A stretch of DNA of 40,800 nucleotides, taken from assembly GCA_017937485.1 (NCBI GenBank), contig JAGBDN010000096.1, positions 1 through 40,800 on the forward strand. Direction: 5' to 3'. Below, piece by piece: positions 17,287 to 26,890 of the stretch. The stretch's first letter is position 1, and each line of letters opens with the position of its first letter. Origin of the DNA: Thermoguttaceae bacterium (GTDB lineage Bacteria; Planctomycetota; Planctomycetia; Pirellulales; Thermoguttaceae). The notes beneath the pieces are model-generated. The model was not told where the DNA came from. It saw only the letters and a program-made list of their open reading frames with translations, and did not search any database. The position numbers were made by a program, and so were the translations under genes.

Positions 17287-18957
17287 TTAATTCTCGGACG
17301 TTCCGTCGTTTCCGACGACGCGTTTTCTCCAAACGCCGCCGCTTTTCCCAAACCGCGCCGTTCCCCCGACCTTTGCGACCCGCAAAATTTCGCGTCGGAC
17401 GCATTCGGACGGTTCCTCGACGTCGCAAATAATTCGGTCGAGCGTCCCGTCCTTTTCCGGCGCGTTCGTCGCGTCGGCCCAATCGGCGTCGATTCCGGCT
17501 TCTCGCGCTTCGGCGAGTCGTTTCGGCGACGTCCGGAGCGAAAACCAAAGGACGCGCTTCCGCGAGCGCCGCGCTTCGAGGAGCGTTTCGAGCGGAAAAT
17601 CGCCGAGAAAGAGCGTCGTCTCCGCCGCGTTTCCGCTCGTTGCGCCGTCTTTATCGTCAACGTTTTCAATCGTTTGCGACGTCGTTTCCTCGACGCGTTC
17701 CCATTCGTATTTCGGACGCTCGACAATTTCGCGCAGCGTCGGTCGAATCGCGTCGAAAAAGAATTCCGGCGTCAACCGCGTCATACACGGCGGTTCCTCG
17801 AATCCGCGCGGGCACCGCTCTTGCCAGTCGTCGACGACCCATTCGCAGGAAATTGGGCAAACGCCGTCGACTTTAACGTTAATATTTTCCGGATAACCGC
17901 AAAAGTCGACGTTCGTTTGCGCGAAAAAAACGGCGCTTCGCGAATTGAGCGAATGCGCGAAATGCACCATTCCGCACTCGCCGTCGATATGGAGGGCCGA
18001 ATTTTTTAGCAAAACCTTCAATTCCTCGAACGTCGTTTGCCCGCGCAAGTCGAGATCGACGCCTTCCAAATCGGACGCTTTATCCTTCTTGCCAAGCTGA
18101 ACGATCGTCAATTCCGGAAAATTCGCTTTTATCGTCGCGATCAACCGTTCGTAATACGGCTTCGGCCACATTCTCGTATTACTCGCGCCTTGGTACGTCG
18201 CGTCGACGCCGCGTTGCAAGGTTAAATAGGGGCGTTCGTCGAGTCCGTTTTTCGTCAAAACGTCGAACGCCGCCTCGTCGAGCGTCATAAAAGGCCGCGT
18301 CGCGTCGTTCATTCCCAACGTCTTATCGAAGTCGGGCTGCGAACGCCGGTTTTGTCCGTTCGCCAACGAAAACGCGACCTTCATATAATCGACGTTCGGC
18401 TCCGTCAAAGTCAATTTCGCGCGTTCCTTGTTGAATCGCTCGAGTCGTTCCAAATAGGCGCCAAGTTTCGGCGCGAGAAGCGCGAACGTCTCCGGATTCC
18501 AACGCTTCAACGCCGGAAACCGAATCAAATCGATCCAAGCGTCGACGCCGCTCAAGAACCGCTCGTCGAACAATTTCGCTTCGACGTTCGCGACCAAGTC
18601 GACGACCTCGACGTTCGCGAAACCGCGGAAAATCGACCGAGTCGCTTCGAGCGCGTTCGTCGGCGCGACGAGAAAACGGCAATTATCGCATTCGCTAAAT
18701 CGGCGCAATTCTTTAAGATACGTCGCCGCCATCGCGACGTCGCCGAGTCCGCCGCGCAAGAAGAAAAGAATTCTCGGCGTTCCTTCGGCTCGCGCCGCTT
18801 CGGTCGAACGCACCGCGTCGTCGACTTCAAACAGCCGCGGTTTAAATAGAGCGCGAACGCACTGCCACGCCAAACGAACCGCCGCCTTTTTCGGCGCGTT
18901 CGGATATTTTTGCCGCAGACGGCGAATCCTGACTTCCAAATCGCGCCAAAATTTCAT
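17287..18957 (-). CDS. Glycosyltransferase family 9-like protein with extra C-terminal domain
   Basis: The 556-aa protein resembles ADP-heptose:LPS heptosyltransferases (GT9). Visible are the first-strand motif ILFFLRGGLGDV (residues about 63-74), the second-domain segments KPYYERLIATIKANFPELTIVQLG, LDLRGQTTFEELKVLLKNSALHIDGECGMVHFAHSL (nucleotide-sugar binding) and a Cys-rich GVCPISCEW stretch. Residues about 430-556 are extra: LWFSLRTSPKRLAEA and DRIICDVEEPSECVRREILRVAKVGG resemble the end of a class I methyltransferase, so a fusion or degenerate methyltransferase is possible. AAGGAG lies upstream of ATG 18957. It follows gmd by 37 nt and probably transfers a sugar in surface glycan synthesis. 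Confidence 0.82.
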   Translation of the reverse strand: MKFWRDLEVRIRRLRQKYPNAPKKAAVRLAWQCVRALFKPRLFEVDDAVRSTEAARAEGTPRILFFLRGGLGDVAMAATYLKELRRFSECDNCRFLVAPTNALEATRSIFRGFANVEVVDLVANVEAKLFDERFLSGVDAWIDLIRFPALKRWNPETFALLAPKLGAYLERLERFNKERAKLTLTEPNVDYMKVAFSLANGQNRRSQPDFDKTLGMNDATRPFMTLDEAAFDVLTKNGLDERPYLTLQRGVDATYQGASNTRMWPKPYYERLIATIKANFPELTIVQLGKKDKASDLEGVDLDLRGQTTFEELKVLLKNSALHIDGECGMVHFAHSLNSRSAVFFAQTNVDFCGYPENINVKVDGVCPISCEWVVDDWQERCPRGFEEPPCMTRLTPEFFFDAIRPTLREIVERPKYEWERVEETTSQTIENVDDKDGATSGNAAETTLFLGDFPLETLLEARRSRKRVLWFSLRTSPKRLAEAREAGIDADWADATNAPEKDGTLDRIICDVEEPSECVRREILRVAKVGGTARFGKSGGVWRKRVVGNDGTSEN

Positions 18958-18994
18958 CGCGCTCTCCTTTTCGCACGTTTTTCAACGTCGTTTC

Positions 18995-20047
18995 TTAACG
19001 CGCCGTTTTTTCGCGTTCGGCGAGTTCAACGTCGTTTTTCAGCATATCGTCGATCAGCGTTTCGAACGTGTAACGCGGCGTCCAACCGAGTTTTTCCCGA
19101 GCTTTCGTCGCGTCGCCGCAAAGGTAATTCACCTCCGTCGGGCGGAAGAAAATCGGGTCGATTTCGACGAGCGTCTTTCCGGTTTTGCGGTCGAACCCGA
19201 TCTCGTCGACGCCGGAGCCGCGCCAAACCAAGTCGAAACCGAGTCGCGAAAAGACGATTTCGAGGAACTCGCGCGCCGAATGTTGCTCGCCGGTCGCCAA
19301 GACGTAATCGTCCGGCGCGTCTTGCTGCAACATCAAATACATTCCGTCGACGTAATCGGCGGCGTGTCCCCAGTCGCGGCGCGAGTCGATATTCCCCATC
19401 CGGAGCGTTTCTTGAAGCCCCGCGCGAATCCGAGCGGCGCCGCGCGTGATCTTTCGCGTAACGAAATTCTCGCCGCGCATCGGGCTTTCGTGATTGAACA
19501 GAATTCCGTTGCAAGCGAAAATTCCGTAAGCCTCGCGGTAATTAACGGTAATCCAATAAGCGTACAATTTCGCGACGGCGTAAGGGCTGCGCGGCGCGAA
19601 CGGCGTCGTTTCCCGTTGCGGCTTTTCGCGAACGTCGCCGAAGAGTTCCGACGTCGACGCTTGGTAGAAGCGCGTTTTTTCGGTCAAACCGAGTCGGCGG
19701 ATTCCCTCCAAAAGGCGGAGCGTTCCGAGCGCGTCGACGTCGGCGGTTTGCTCCGGAACGTCGAACGAGACGCGAACGTCCGACTGCGCCGCCAAGTTGT
19801 ACACCTCGTCCGGCTCGAACTCGGCCAAAATCCGCGTCAAACTCGACGAATCGGTCAGGTCGCCGGTTCGGAAAAAGAGTTCGGAACCGTTCGCTTGAAC
19901 GCCCGGCGTCAGGTCGGCGATTCGGCTCGTGTTCGGCGTCGACGAACGACGGACGATTCCGCAAACGCGGCGTCCTTCCGCCAAGAGCTTGCGAATCAAG
20001 TAAGAGCCGTCTTGCCCGGTCGCGCCGGTTACCAACGCCGTTTTCAT
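18995..20047 (-). CDS. gmd: GDP-mannose 4,6-dehydratase
   Basis: This enzyme converts GDP-mannose to GDP-4-dehydro-6-deoxy-mannose, the first step to GDP-fucose, GDP-rhamnose or GDP-perosamine. The 350-aa protein has the NAD(P)-binding GATGQDG (residues 8-14), VRRSS, the NLAAQSDV strand, the active-site STSELFG (Thr132, Glu134), YAVAKLYAY (Tyr156, Lys160), [16 protein letters not shown] and [16 protein letters not shown], all diagnostic of Gmd. Length is typical. AAGGA precedes ATG 20047 by about 8 nt. It is first gene of the envelope operon with GT9 and DUF1559. No GDP-fucose synthase (fcl) is in the window, so the final sugar cannot be told. Confidence 0.96.
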   Translation of the reverse strand: MKTALVTGATGQDGSYLIRKLLAEGRRVCGIVRRSSTPNTSRIADLTPGVQANGSELFFRTGDLTDSSSLTRILAEFEPDEVYNLAAQSDVRVSFDVPEQTADVDALGTLRLLEGIRRLGLTEKTRFYQASTSELFGDVREKPQRETTPFAPRSPYAVAKLYAYWITVNYREAYGIFACNGILFNHESPMRGENFVTRKITRGAARIRAGLQETLRMGNIDSRRDWGHAADYVDGMYLMLQQDAPDDYVLATGEQHSAREFLEIVFSRLGFDLVWRGSGVDEIGFDRKTGKTLVEIDPIFFRPTEVNYLCGDATKAREKLGWTPRYTFETLIDDMLKNDVELAEREKTAR

Positions 20048-20321
20048 CGTTAAATCCTTCCCGTTCTTTTTACTCGATTTACTCGACGCAAACCGCGCCG
20101 TTTTTCTTTGTCGCCGCCGCCGTTAAAAACGCTATTTTTCCAAACGGCGCGCCCGTTTTGGGGTCGCTTGGTTTCCCCAACGACGCCCGCCTTTTTTCGC
20201 TCGTCCCTAAAACGCGAAAATTCGGCGACCTTCGAACGCTTTGTCTAAAACGTCCCGACCGCCGAATTTCCCGAAAGCGCCGAAACGTTCGCCGACGCCT
20301 ATTTTTCCTAAATCCCCCGCG

Positions 20322-21302
20322 TTACCAAACGAGGTAGTTTCCGCCGTAGGTGAGCCCGGCGCCGAACCCGGCGAGGAGCAGTTTGTCGCCGCGATTCAAC
20401 AAACCGCCGCGATTCATTTCGTCGAGAGCGATCGGAATCGACGCCGACGCGGTGTTCGCGACGCGCTCGACGTTGATGTAAAACTTTTCTTCCGGCAACT
20501 TCAAGCGGTCGGCCGCCGAGCAAATAATCCGGTAATTCGCTTGATGCGGAATAATCCGCTTCACGTCGTCGAACGTCAGCCCGTTGCGCTCCGCCAACTC
20601 GTTCGCGACCTCGGCCAACGCCTTCACCGCGAAAGAATAAACCTGCGTTCCGCCCATTTGCAAGACGTGCGCCAACGGATGGTGGAGCGAATCGCTCGAC
20701 CGACAACCGCCTTCGAGCGTCAAATGTTTCCCGCCCGCGCCGTCGGCTTTCATCATCGAGTCGACGATTCCGCTTTCGTCGTCGCTGGCCGTCAAAACCG
20801 CCGCGCCGGCGCCGTCGCCGAACAGAATACAGGTTTTATGATCGTCCCAGTCGACTTTCCGCGACATCACTTCGGAGCCGATCAGCAAAATCGGACGGCG
20901 GAAATTCGGGTTCGAAAAGAAGTTTTTCGCAATTTCCAGGTTGTAAATGAACCCGCAACAAGCGGCGCTCATATCGAACGCGGCGGCGTTTTTCGCGCCG
21001 AGCTTATCTTGAATAACGCAAGAGGTCAACGGAGTCGGCGCATAGTCAGGCGTCGAGGTGCTGACGATGATCATCCCCAAATCGTCCGGCCCGATTCCCG
21101 CCGATTCCATCGCTCGTTGCGCCGCGATCAGCCCCATCGACGAAGCGGATTCGTCGTCGGCGGCGATGTGCCGCGAGCGAATGCCGGTGTGCGAAAAAAT
21201 CCATTCGTCCGACGTTTTCGGCAAACGTTCCGCGAGTTCGTCGTTGGTAACGACGCGCTCGGGGAGGTAAGAACCCGTTCCCGCTATTTTAACCCGGATC
21301 AT
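20322..21302 (-). CDS. fabH: Beta-ketoacyl-ACP synthase III
   Basis: FabH condenses an acyl-CoA with malonyl-ACP to start type II fatty acid synthesis in the cytosol. The 326-aa protein has the N-terminal AGTGSYLPERVVTN, WIFSHTGIRSRH, the catalytic Cys115 in SAACCGF, FGDGAGAAVL, and the His253 (IPHQAN) and Asn283 (ANTASASIP) that complete the Cys-His-Asn triad. Length is normal. ATG at 21302 is used; a TTG lies immediately before it. Only a weak GAG ribosome site is present, but the upstream promoter (21380-21408) is excellent. It stands alone, without other fab genes nearby. Confidence 0.97.
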   Translation of the reverse strand: MIRVKIAGTGSYLPERVVTNDELAERLPKTSDEWIFSHTGIRSRHIAADDESASSMGLIAAQRAMESAGIGPDDLGMIIVSTSTPDYAPTPLTSCVIQDKLGAKNAAAFDMSAACCGFIYNLEIAKNFFSNPNFRRPILLIGSEVMSRKVDWDDHKTCILFGDGAGAAVLTASDDESGIVDSMMKADGAGGKHLTLEGGCRSSDSLHHPLAHVLQMGGTQVYSFAVKALAEVANELAERNGLTFDDVKRIIPHQANYRIICSAADRLKLPEEKFYINVERVANTASASIPIALDEMNRGGLLNRGDKLLLAGFGAGLTYGGNYLVW

Positions 21303-21701
21303 CAAAAAACTCGTTATACTTTATAAAGGCGTTGCGGCGACAAGAACGACGGAAAATTTGCGTCGTATCAATAAGGACGATTATATGCTTTACAACGGCG
21401 TCCGTCAAGGGAAAAAATAACGCGCTCTTCGCTCAATCGCTCAATTTCGCGCTTTTTTTCCAAAAAAATACTAAAACGCTCGATTTTAAGCGTCCAACTT
21501 TCGACGATGCTCCGTCGGTAATTTTATCGTCGTCGCGCCGTATCGACTTTAACGTTTTTTCCGAACGCGACATTTTTCCGGACTTTACGCGTCGAAACGG
21601 CGATAATTCCCCGCGAACGCGCGCTTTTCAGCCGTTAAATTCTCCGCGTTTCTCCCAAACCGCCTTTAAATCCCCGTTTTTTCCTTTTTTGTTCGCCGCC
21701 G
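21303..21701. other. 399-nt intergenic region upstream of fabH
   Basis: It holds the fabH promoter (21380-21408). A second TATAAA/TATAAC-like stretch at 21311-21325 lies close to the start codon. Around 21419-21452 are direct repeats of CGCTCAAT and a possible weak hairpin for dus (5-bp stem at 21476-21500 with an A-rich flank at 21460-21474). No gene is seen. Confidence 0.5.
21380..21408 (-). promoter_or_regulatory. Strong sigma-70-like promoter for fabH
   Basis: Minus-strand TTGACG (21408-21403), 17-nt spacer, TATAAT (21385-21380). The implied leader is about 70 nt. Confidence 0.8.
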
Positions 21702-22739
21702 CTAACTTTCCTTCGTTTCCCCCGCTCCCGTTTCGTCCGGTTCGACGACGAACGCGTCGCGGACGGTCGCCAAGAACTCCTCTTCGGTCGCGACGCGGGC
21801 GATTTTGTCGCGGAAGTTGCGTCCGCCGGGCCGTCCTTTAGAATAATGGCAAGCGATTTTGCGCATCATCACGACGGCGCGTTCTCTACCAAAACGGTCG
21901 ACGACGAGCGAATAATGCTTCAAGAGGAGGTCGCGCTGTTGGCGGAGCGTCGGGTCGGGCTCGGGCGTTTCGCCGTTAAGGATTTGCGCGATCTGTCGGA
22001 AAATCCAAGGTTTGTCGAGACCGGCGCGTCCGATCATGATCCCGTCGACCGGGTAATTTTGGAGGCGTTCGACCGCTTCGCTCGGCGTTTTAATATCGCC
22101 GTTCCCGATCAGCGGAATCTTGCGGAGGACGCCCTTAATCTTCGCGATTTCGTCCCAATCGGCAAAACCGGAATACATCTGCTTCGCGGTGCGCCCGTGA
22201 ACGGTCAGCGCGGCGCCGCCCGCCTCCTCGACCGCCTGCGCAACGTCGACGGCGTTGATCGAATCGGCGGTCAGCCCGAGCCGAATCTTCGCGGTAACCG
22301 GGGTCGGCGCGCAAATTCGAGCGACCCGCCCGACCAACTCGCCGACTTTCGCCGGGTCGCGGAGCAAATAGGAACCGCTCGCCGACCGTTTCGCGATCGC
22401 CGGCGCCGGGCAGCCGAAATTCAAGTCGACGACGCTGACGTTCAGCTCCTTGGCTAAGCGACGCGCCAATTCTTCGAGCGTTTCCGGCGTGTTGTCCCAA
22501 ATCTGAACCGCCAACGGTCGCGGCTCCTCGGCGACGCCCCAAAGTCGCGGCGGCTCCCCGTCCCCGCGCGCCTCCATGCAGACGAACGCCCGAGCGCTGA
22601 CCATCTCCGTCGCGATCAGCCCGACGCCGCCGAGATAACGCAACAGCTCCCGATGCGCGAAGTTCGTGTACCCGGCCATCGGCGCCGACAAAACCGGCGG
22701 CGAAACGACGACGTTCCCGATCGTTAGCGACGTTTTCAA
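21702..22739 (-). CDS. dus: tRNA-dihydrouridine synthase (DusB-like)
   Basis: This FMN enzyme reduces uridines to dihydrouridine in the tRNA D-loop. The 345-aa TIM barrel shows LSAPMAGYTNFAHREL, the catalytic Cys110 in LNFGCPAP, TAKIRLG, TVHGRTAKQMYSG and IPLIGNGDI...GIMIGRAGLDKPW, the phosphate-binding loop. The last ~90 residues form the helical domain. The start is TTG at 22739: no in-frame ATG lies between the upstream stop and the conserved N terminus, and AAGGGG sits about 8 nt upstream. It is divergent from the DRE-TIM aldolase gene. The DusA/B/C subfamily call rests only on overall resemblance to DusB. Confidence 0.95.
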   Translation of the reverse strand: MKTSLTIGNVVVSPPVLSAPMAGYTNFAHRELLRYLGGVGLIATEMVSARAFVCMEARGDGEPPRLWGVAEEPRPLAVQIWDNTPETLEELARRLAKELNVSVVDLNFGCPAPAIAKRSASGSYLLRDPAKVGELVGRVARICAPTPVTAKIRLGLTADSINAVDVAQAVEEAGGAALTVHGRTAKQMYSGFADWDEIAKIKGVLRKIPLIGNGDIKTPSEAVERLQNYPVDGIMIGRAGLDKPWIFRQIAQILNGETPEPDPTLRQQRDLLLKHYSLVVDRFGRERAVVMMRKIACHYSKGRPGGRNFRDKIARVATEEEFLATVRDAFVVEPDETGAGETKES

Positions 22740-23185
22740 GATTTTTCCCCTTATTAATATATCGACGTACTAATGAAAGACGTCGTTTTTGCCGCGCCTT
22801 CAGATTTCGCGTCCGACGCGGCGACCGCTCGCCCCGCCCCGCTCGAACGCCCGACGCCGGACGTTCGGAGCAAACGTTAATATTATAAAAGTTTCCGCGT
22901 TTCCCGCAAGCGGCGCCCTATTTTACTCGGCTAAACTTACGCGACTTTAACGATTTTGCGGAAAAAAGCCCGCGTCGACGGCGAGACCGCGAACAAATTT
23001 CGGGGGAAACGCGTTTTCGTGGAGGTAAAAACTTGACAACGGCTAAAAATTCGGTTAAATTAACAGATAGAGGCGCGCTTTGTCGAAATTCGGCGAGAAA
23101 CGGCCGTCTCCGACGAAACGCGGCGCCGCGCTTCGTCGCCGTATTGGGCCATTCGGTCAACGCTCGAACAAAAAGGAGCCGAAGA
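22740..23185. other. 446-nt divergent intergenic region (dus / aldolase)
   Basis: It contains the aldolase promoter at 23033-23061 and an AT-rich TTAATATTATAAAAG patch near 22876-22891. A GGGGGAAAC and GGAGG at about 23002-23025 resemble ribosome sites but have no matching ORF. No gene is supported. Confidence 0.5.
23033..23061 (+). promoter_or_regulatory. Sigma-70-like promoter for the aldolase gene
   Basis: TTGACA (23033-23038), 17-nt spacer, TAAATT (23056-23061), giving a leader of about 120 nt to the GTG at 23186. Confidence 0.6.
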
Positions 23186-24172
23186 GTGAGCGCGCTTTGG
23201 GGTATCGACAATCCGAATATCAAAATTCTCGACTGTTCCGTTCGCGACGGCGGACTCGTCAACGACCATCGCTTCGACCTCGACTTCGTTCAAGCGGTTT
23301 ATCGCGCTTGCGCCGCGGCCGGCGTCGACTATATGGAAGTCGGGTACAAAAATTCGGATCGCATTTTCCCTCGCGACGCGAACGGCGCTTGGAAATATTG
23401 CGACGAAGACGACCTCCGCGCCGTCGTCGGCGAAAACCCGGAAACCGGCTTGAAACTCAGCTGTATGATCGACGCGGAAAAGTCGGACTGGCGAACCGCC
23501 GTCCTTCCGAAGGAAAAGAGCCCGCTCGATTTGATTCGCGTCGCGTTTTACGATTATCAAGTCGACGAAGCGGTCGCGATGATCGACGACGCCGCGCAAA
23601 AAGGGTACGAAGTTTGCGCCAACCTGATGGCCGTTACCGCCGTCGACGAAAGCGTTATCGACCGCGTGTTGGAGCGTCTCGTCGAAACGCCGACCGGCAC
23701 GATCGTTATCGTCGACAGTTTCGGCTCGCTGACGCCCGCGCAAACGGAATATTTGACGCAAAAGTACTTCCGTTTCGCCAACGCGGCGGGAAAAGAAGTC
23801 GGGATGCACGCGCACAACAATATGCAGCTGGCGTTCTCGAACACCTTAACGTCGGCTCGTTGCGGCGCGACGCGGTTGGACGCGTCGATCGGCGGACTCG
23901 GTCGCGGCGCCGGCAACTGCCCGATGGAACTCCTTTTGTCGGTCGTCAACGCGAAAAATTACCGCCTGCGTCCGATTATCGAATGTTTGGAAAACGCGCT
24001 CGTTCCGCTCCGTCGCGAAATCGAGTGGGGCCCGCTCCCGGAATATATGTTGACCGGCCAATTCAATCAACACCCGCGCGCCGCCATCGCCGCTCGCAAA
24101 GAGCCGGAAACCCGCGACCGTTTCCTCGCGCTTTACGACCGTTTGCGCGAAAAATGCGAAGAAGCAAAATAA
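23186..24172 (+). CDS. DRE-TIM metallolyase (4-hydroxy-2-oxovalerate aldolase-like)
   Basis: The 328-aa protein is an HMGL-like TIM-barrel aldolase. Visible are LDCSVRDGG near residue 18 (the DxxxRDGG metal/substrate motif), YMEVGYK, the MHAHNNMQLA metal-binding HxH strand, and ASIGGLGRGAGNCPMELLL, the family glycine signature. Relatives cleave 4-hydroxy-2-oxoacids or condense acyl-CoA with 2-oxoacids. With no acetaldehyde dehydrogenase beside it, a catabolic aldolase/dehydrogenase pair is not supported and the substrate is unknown. The GTG start at 23186 is chosen because AAGGAG lies 7-8 nt upstream and the conserved domain starts right after; an in-frame ATG further upstream lacks a ribosome site. 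Confidence 0.88.
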   Translation: MSALWGIDNPNIKILDCSVRDGGLVNDHRFDLDFVQAVYRACAAAGVDYMEVGYKNSDRIFPRDANGAWKYCDEDDLRAVVGENPETGLKLSCMIDAEKSDWRTAVLPKEKSPLDLIRVAFYDYQVDEAVAMIDDAAQKGYEVCANLMAVTAVDESVIDRVLERLVETPTGTIVIVDSFGSLTPAQTEYLTQKYFRFANAAGKEVGMHAHNNMQLAFSNTLTSARCGATRLDASIGGLGRGAGNCPMELLLSVVNAKNYRLRPIIECLENALVPLRREIEWGPLPEYMLTGQFNQHPRAAIAARKEPETRDRFLALYDRLREKCEEAK

Positions 24173-24262
24173 TCGCGTCTTCCAACCGTTAAAATCGGCG
24201 TCGTTTAACGCCGTCGACGTTCGCTCGGCGGCGCTCGTTTCGGCGTTTTTCCCAGTTTTGTC

Positions 24263-24278
24263 CTTATTAATTAATAAG
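24263..24278. repeat. Perfect 16-bp AT-rich palindrome
   Basis: CTTATTAATTAATAAG is fully self-complementary, in the 200-nt gap between the aldolase gene and hisS, about 95 nt before the hisS start. It could be an operator for a dimeric regulator. No perfect second copy was noticed. Confidence 0.6.
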
Positions 24279-24372
24279 CGTTTTTACGTCGACTGCGGCG
24301 CGAGCCGCTCGACCGTCAAAATCGTCCCGTTTCCCCTATTTACCCCGTTATCAACCGAGCGAGAGCAACGTC

Positions 24373-25749
24373 GTGTCCCAATCGTCTCCCGAACAGAAGA
24401 AAAAGTTGATCGAGCCGCGCACCCTGAAAGGTTTCCGCGATTTCCTCCCCGAAGCGATGATTCCGCGCGAACGCCTGATCGAGCGCGTTACCAAAGTTTA
24501 CCGAAATTACGGATTTTGCCCGATCGACACCCCGGTTCTCGAGTATTTGGAGATTCTCTCCGGGAAAGGGAGCGACGAAACCGACAAGCAACTTTACCGC
24601 TTCAAAGACTCCGGCGGGCGCGAAGTCGGAATGCGTTTCGACCTGACCGTTCCGTTCGCTCGGTTCTCGGCGCAACACTTCGCGGAACTCGGCGTCCCGT
24701 TCAAGCGTTACCACTTGGCGAAAGTTTGGCGCGGCGAAAACACGCAAGCCGGGCGCTATCGCGAGTTTATGCAATGCGACTTCGACACGATCGGGACGAC
24801 GAGCGTCGTTTCGGACGTCGAAACCGCGCTGGTCATTAACGACGTGATGGAGCGAATCGACCTGCGAACGGAAGACTCCTTCACGAAGTTCAAAATTCAC
24901 CTCAACAGCCGCAAAATCTTGAACGGCGCGCTCGAAAAACTCGGGCTTAGCGACCGCGCCGTCCCGGTCTTGCGGGCCCTCGACAAGTTGGCGAAGGTCG
25001 GCCCGGACGCCGTCGTCAAGGAGATGACCGAAACCGCGTCGGCGACGGAAGAGCAAGGGCGCGCGATTCTCGAAATCGCCTCCGCGCAAGGTTCGAACGT
25101 CGAAATTTTGGCGCGTTTGGAAGCGTTGTTGGCCGGGAGCGAACTCGGGCTCGAAGGCGTCGCCGACTTGCGTCAAATCTTGGAATCGGTCGCGGCGGCG
25201 GGCGTTCCGGACGGGCGCTTCGTCTTGGACGTCTCGATCGCTCGCGGGCTCGACTATTACACCGGCGCGATTTTCGAAACGTTCCTCGACGACGCGCAAA
25301 AACTCGGAAGCGTTTGCAGCGGCGGACGTTACGACAACTTGGCGGAGCTTTACACGAAGCAAAAGCTGCCGGGCGTCGGCGCGTCGCTCGGGCTCGACCG
25401 CCTCTTCGCCGGGCTCGAAGAGCTGAATATGATCGAAAAAACGGCGGCGACGGTCGACGTGTTCCTTCCGATGTTCGACGCGGCGCTTTCGGTCGATTAC
25501 GTTCGAATCGCGTCGGGACTCCGCAAGCGCGGAATCGGCGTCGAGCTTTACCCGGAAGCGAAAAAACTCGGTCAACAGCTGAAATACGCCGACAAAAAGG
25601 GGTTCCGTTTCGCGTTGGTGATCGGTTCCGACGAAGCGGCGCGCGGCGTCGCCAACTTGAAAGACCTCAAATCGGGCGGTCAAGTCGAAGTTCCGCTCGA
25701 CGCCGACGGGTTGACGGACGCGATCGACGCCGCTTTGAGCGCCCGTTAA
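24373..25749 (+). CDS. hisS: Histidine--tRNA ligase (class II)
   Basis: HisRS charges tRNA-His. The 458-aa protein has KGFRDFLPEAM at the N terminus, motif 2 with VWRGENTQAGRYREFMQCDFDTIG, the histidine-specific motif ARGLDYYTGAIFE, GGRYDNLAELY, and motif 3 (GVGASLGLDRLFAGLEEL). The C-terminal ~90 residues form the anticodon-binding alpha/beta domain. The start is GTG at 24373 with GAGAG about 8 nt upstream. Length is normal. Confidence 0.97.
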   Translation: MSQSSPEQKKKLIEPRTLKGFRDFLPEAMIPRERLIERVTKVYRNYGFCPIDTPVLEYLEILSGKGSDETDKQLYRFKDSGGREVGMRFDLTVPFARFSAQHFAELGVPFKRYHLAKVWRGENTQAGRYREFMQCDFDTIGTTSVVSDVETALVINDVMERIDLRTEDSFTKFKIHLNSRKILNGALEKLGLSDRAVPVLRALDKLAKVGPDAVVKEMTETASATEEQGRAILEIASAQGSNVEILARLEALLAGSELGLEGVADLRQILESVAAAGVPDGRFVLDVSIARGLDYYTGAIFETFLDDAQKLGSVCSGGRYDNLAELYTKQKLPGVGASLGLDRLFAGLEELNMIEKTAATVDVFLPMFDAALSVDYVRIASGLRKRGIGVELYPEAKKLGQQLKYADKKGFRFALVIGSDEAARGVANLKDLKSGGQVEVPLDADGLTDAIDAALSAR

Positions 25750-25904
25750 ACTCCCCGTTTTACCGTTTTCCCCCGTTTTAACGCTCGACGCCTGTTTTTC
25801 GCCGCTAACGAACGACCGTCGTCGGGCGAATCGTTTTGATTTTGCGACGACGCGAGCGCCGTTCGACCCCGCCGACGCCGTTTTGCTCCGACGAGAACGC
25901 TCCG

Positions 25905-26756
25905 ATGAAACTCACGTTAGCCGAACCGCGCGGTTTTTGCTCCGGCGTCAACCGAGCGATCAACATTCTTGAAGACGTCGTTCGCAACGAAAAAGAACGC
26001 GCTTACGTTTATCACGAAATCGTGCATAACGCCTGGGTCGTTCGCGATTTTCAACGTCGCGGCGTCGTTTTCGTCGAATCGCTCGACGACGTTCCGGACG
26101 GCGCGCTCCTTCTTTTCTCGGCGCACGGGGTCTCGCCGCAGATTCGCGCCGAAGCTGCGGCCCGCAAAATCCGCACGATCGACGCGACCTGTCCGCTCGT
26201 TCACCGCATTCATCAGCAAGTTCGCGACTACGCCGAAGCCGGTTATCGCGTTATCTTCATCGGCAAACGCGGGCACGACGAAGTCGTCGGGACGCTCGGC
26301 GAAGCGCCGGACGCGACGACGCTCGTTTCGTCCCTCGACGAAATCGCGTCGCTCCCCGATTTCCCGCCGACGCAACGGATGACGTATTTAACGCAAACGA
26401 CCCTTTCCGTTTCGCAAGCCGCCAAAATCGTCGACGCGCTTCGGGAGCGTTATCCGCAACTCGAAGACCCGAACGTCGAGGGGATTTGCTACGCGACGCA
26501 ACAACGGCAAGACGTCGTTCGTCGGTTGGCGCCGCAACACGACCTCACCATCGTCGTCGGGAGCGTCAACAGTTCGAACTCGAAACGCTTGGCCGACGTT
26601 TCCCGCGAAGTCGGCGTCCCGGCGTATCTCGTCGACGGCGTCGAAGACCTCCCTTGGCACGCGTTGAAACCGGATTCCGCCGTCCTCATCACCGCCGGAG
26701 CGAGCGCGCCGGAGAGCGTTTTCCAAACTTGCGTCCATTTTTTGCGCGACGTTTGA
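25905..26756 (+). CDS. ispH: 4-hydroxy-3-methylbut-2-enyl diphosphate reductase
   Basis: IspH performs the last step of the MEP isoprenoid pathway, making IPP and DMAPP with an iron-sulfur cluster. The 283-aa protein retains the three cluster cysteines (Cys12 in GFCSGV, Cys96 in TCPLVH, Cys195 in GICYATQ), substrate-binding His41, His74 and His124, and catalytic Glu126 (RGHDEVVGT), plus GSVNSSNSKRL. The start ATG at 25905 places the conserved N-terminal motif at residue 10; a longer in-frame start at 25836 would add 23 non-conserved residues. It lies 155 nt after hisS with no terminator seen between. Confidence 0.97.
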   Translation: MKLTLAEPRGFCSGVNRAINILEDVVRNEKERAYVYHEIVHNAWVVRDFQRRGVVFVESLDDVPDGALLLFSAHGVSPQIRAEAAARKIRTIDATCPLVHRIHQQVRDYAEAGYRVIFIGKRGHDEVVGTLGEAPDATTLVSSLDEIASLPDFPPTQRMTYLTQTTLSVSQAAKIVDALRERYPQLEDPNVEGICYATQQRQDVVRRLAPQHDLTIVVGSVNSSNSKRLADVSREVGVPAYLVDGVEDLPWHALKPDSAVLITAGASAPESVFQTCVHFLRDV

Positions 26757-26890
26757 GCGATTCGTTGCCCGACTTTGTTGATTTCAACGGTTTCAACGCC
26801 GCTTTATCCGCGTTCCGAACCGTCGAGCGCGTTCTTTCGCTCGTTGCGTCGCTTACTTCCTTCGCCTCTTTCGATTTCAGGAGCGATATT

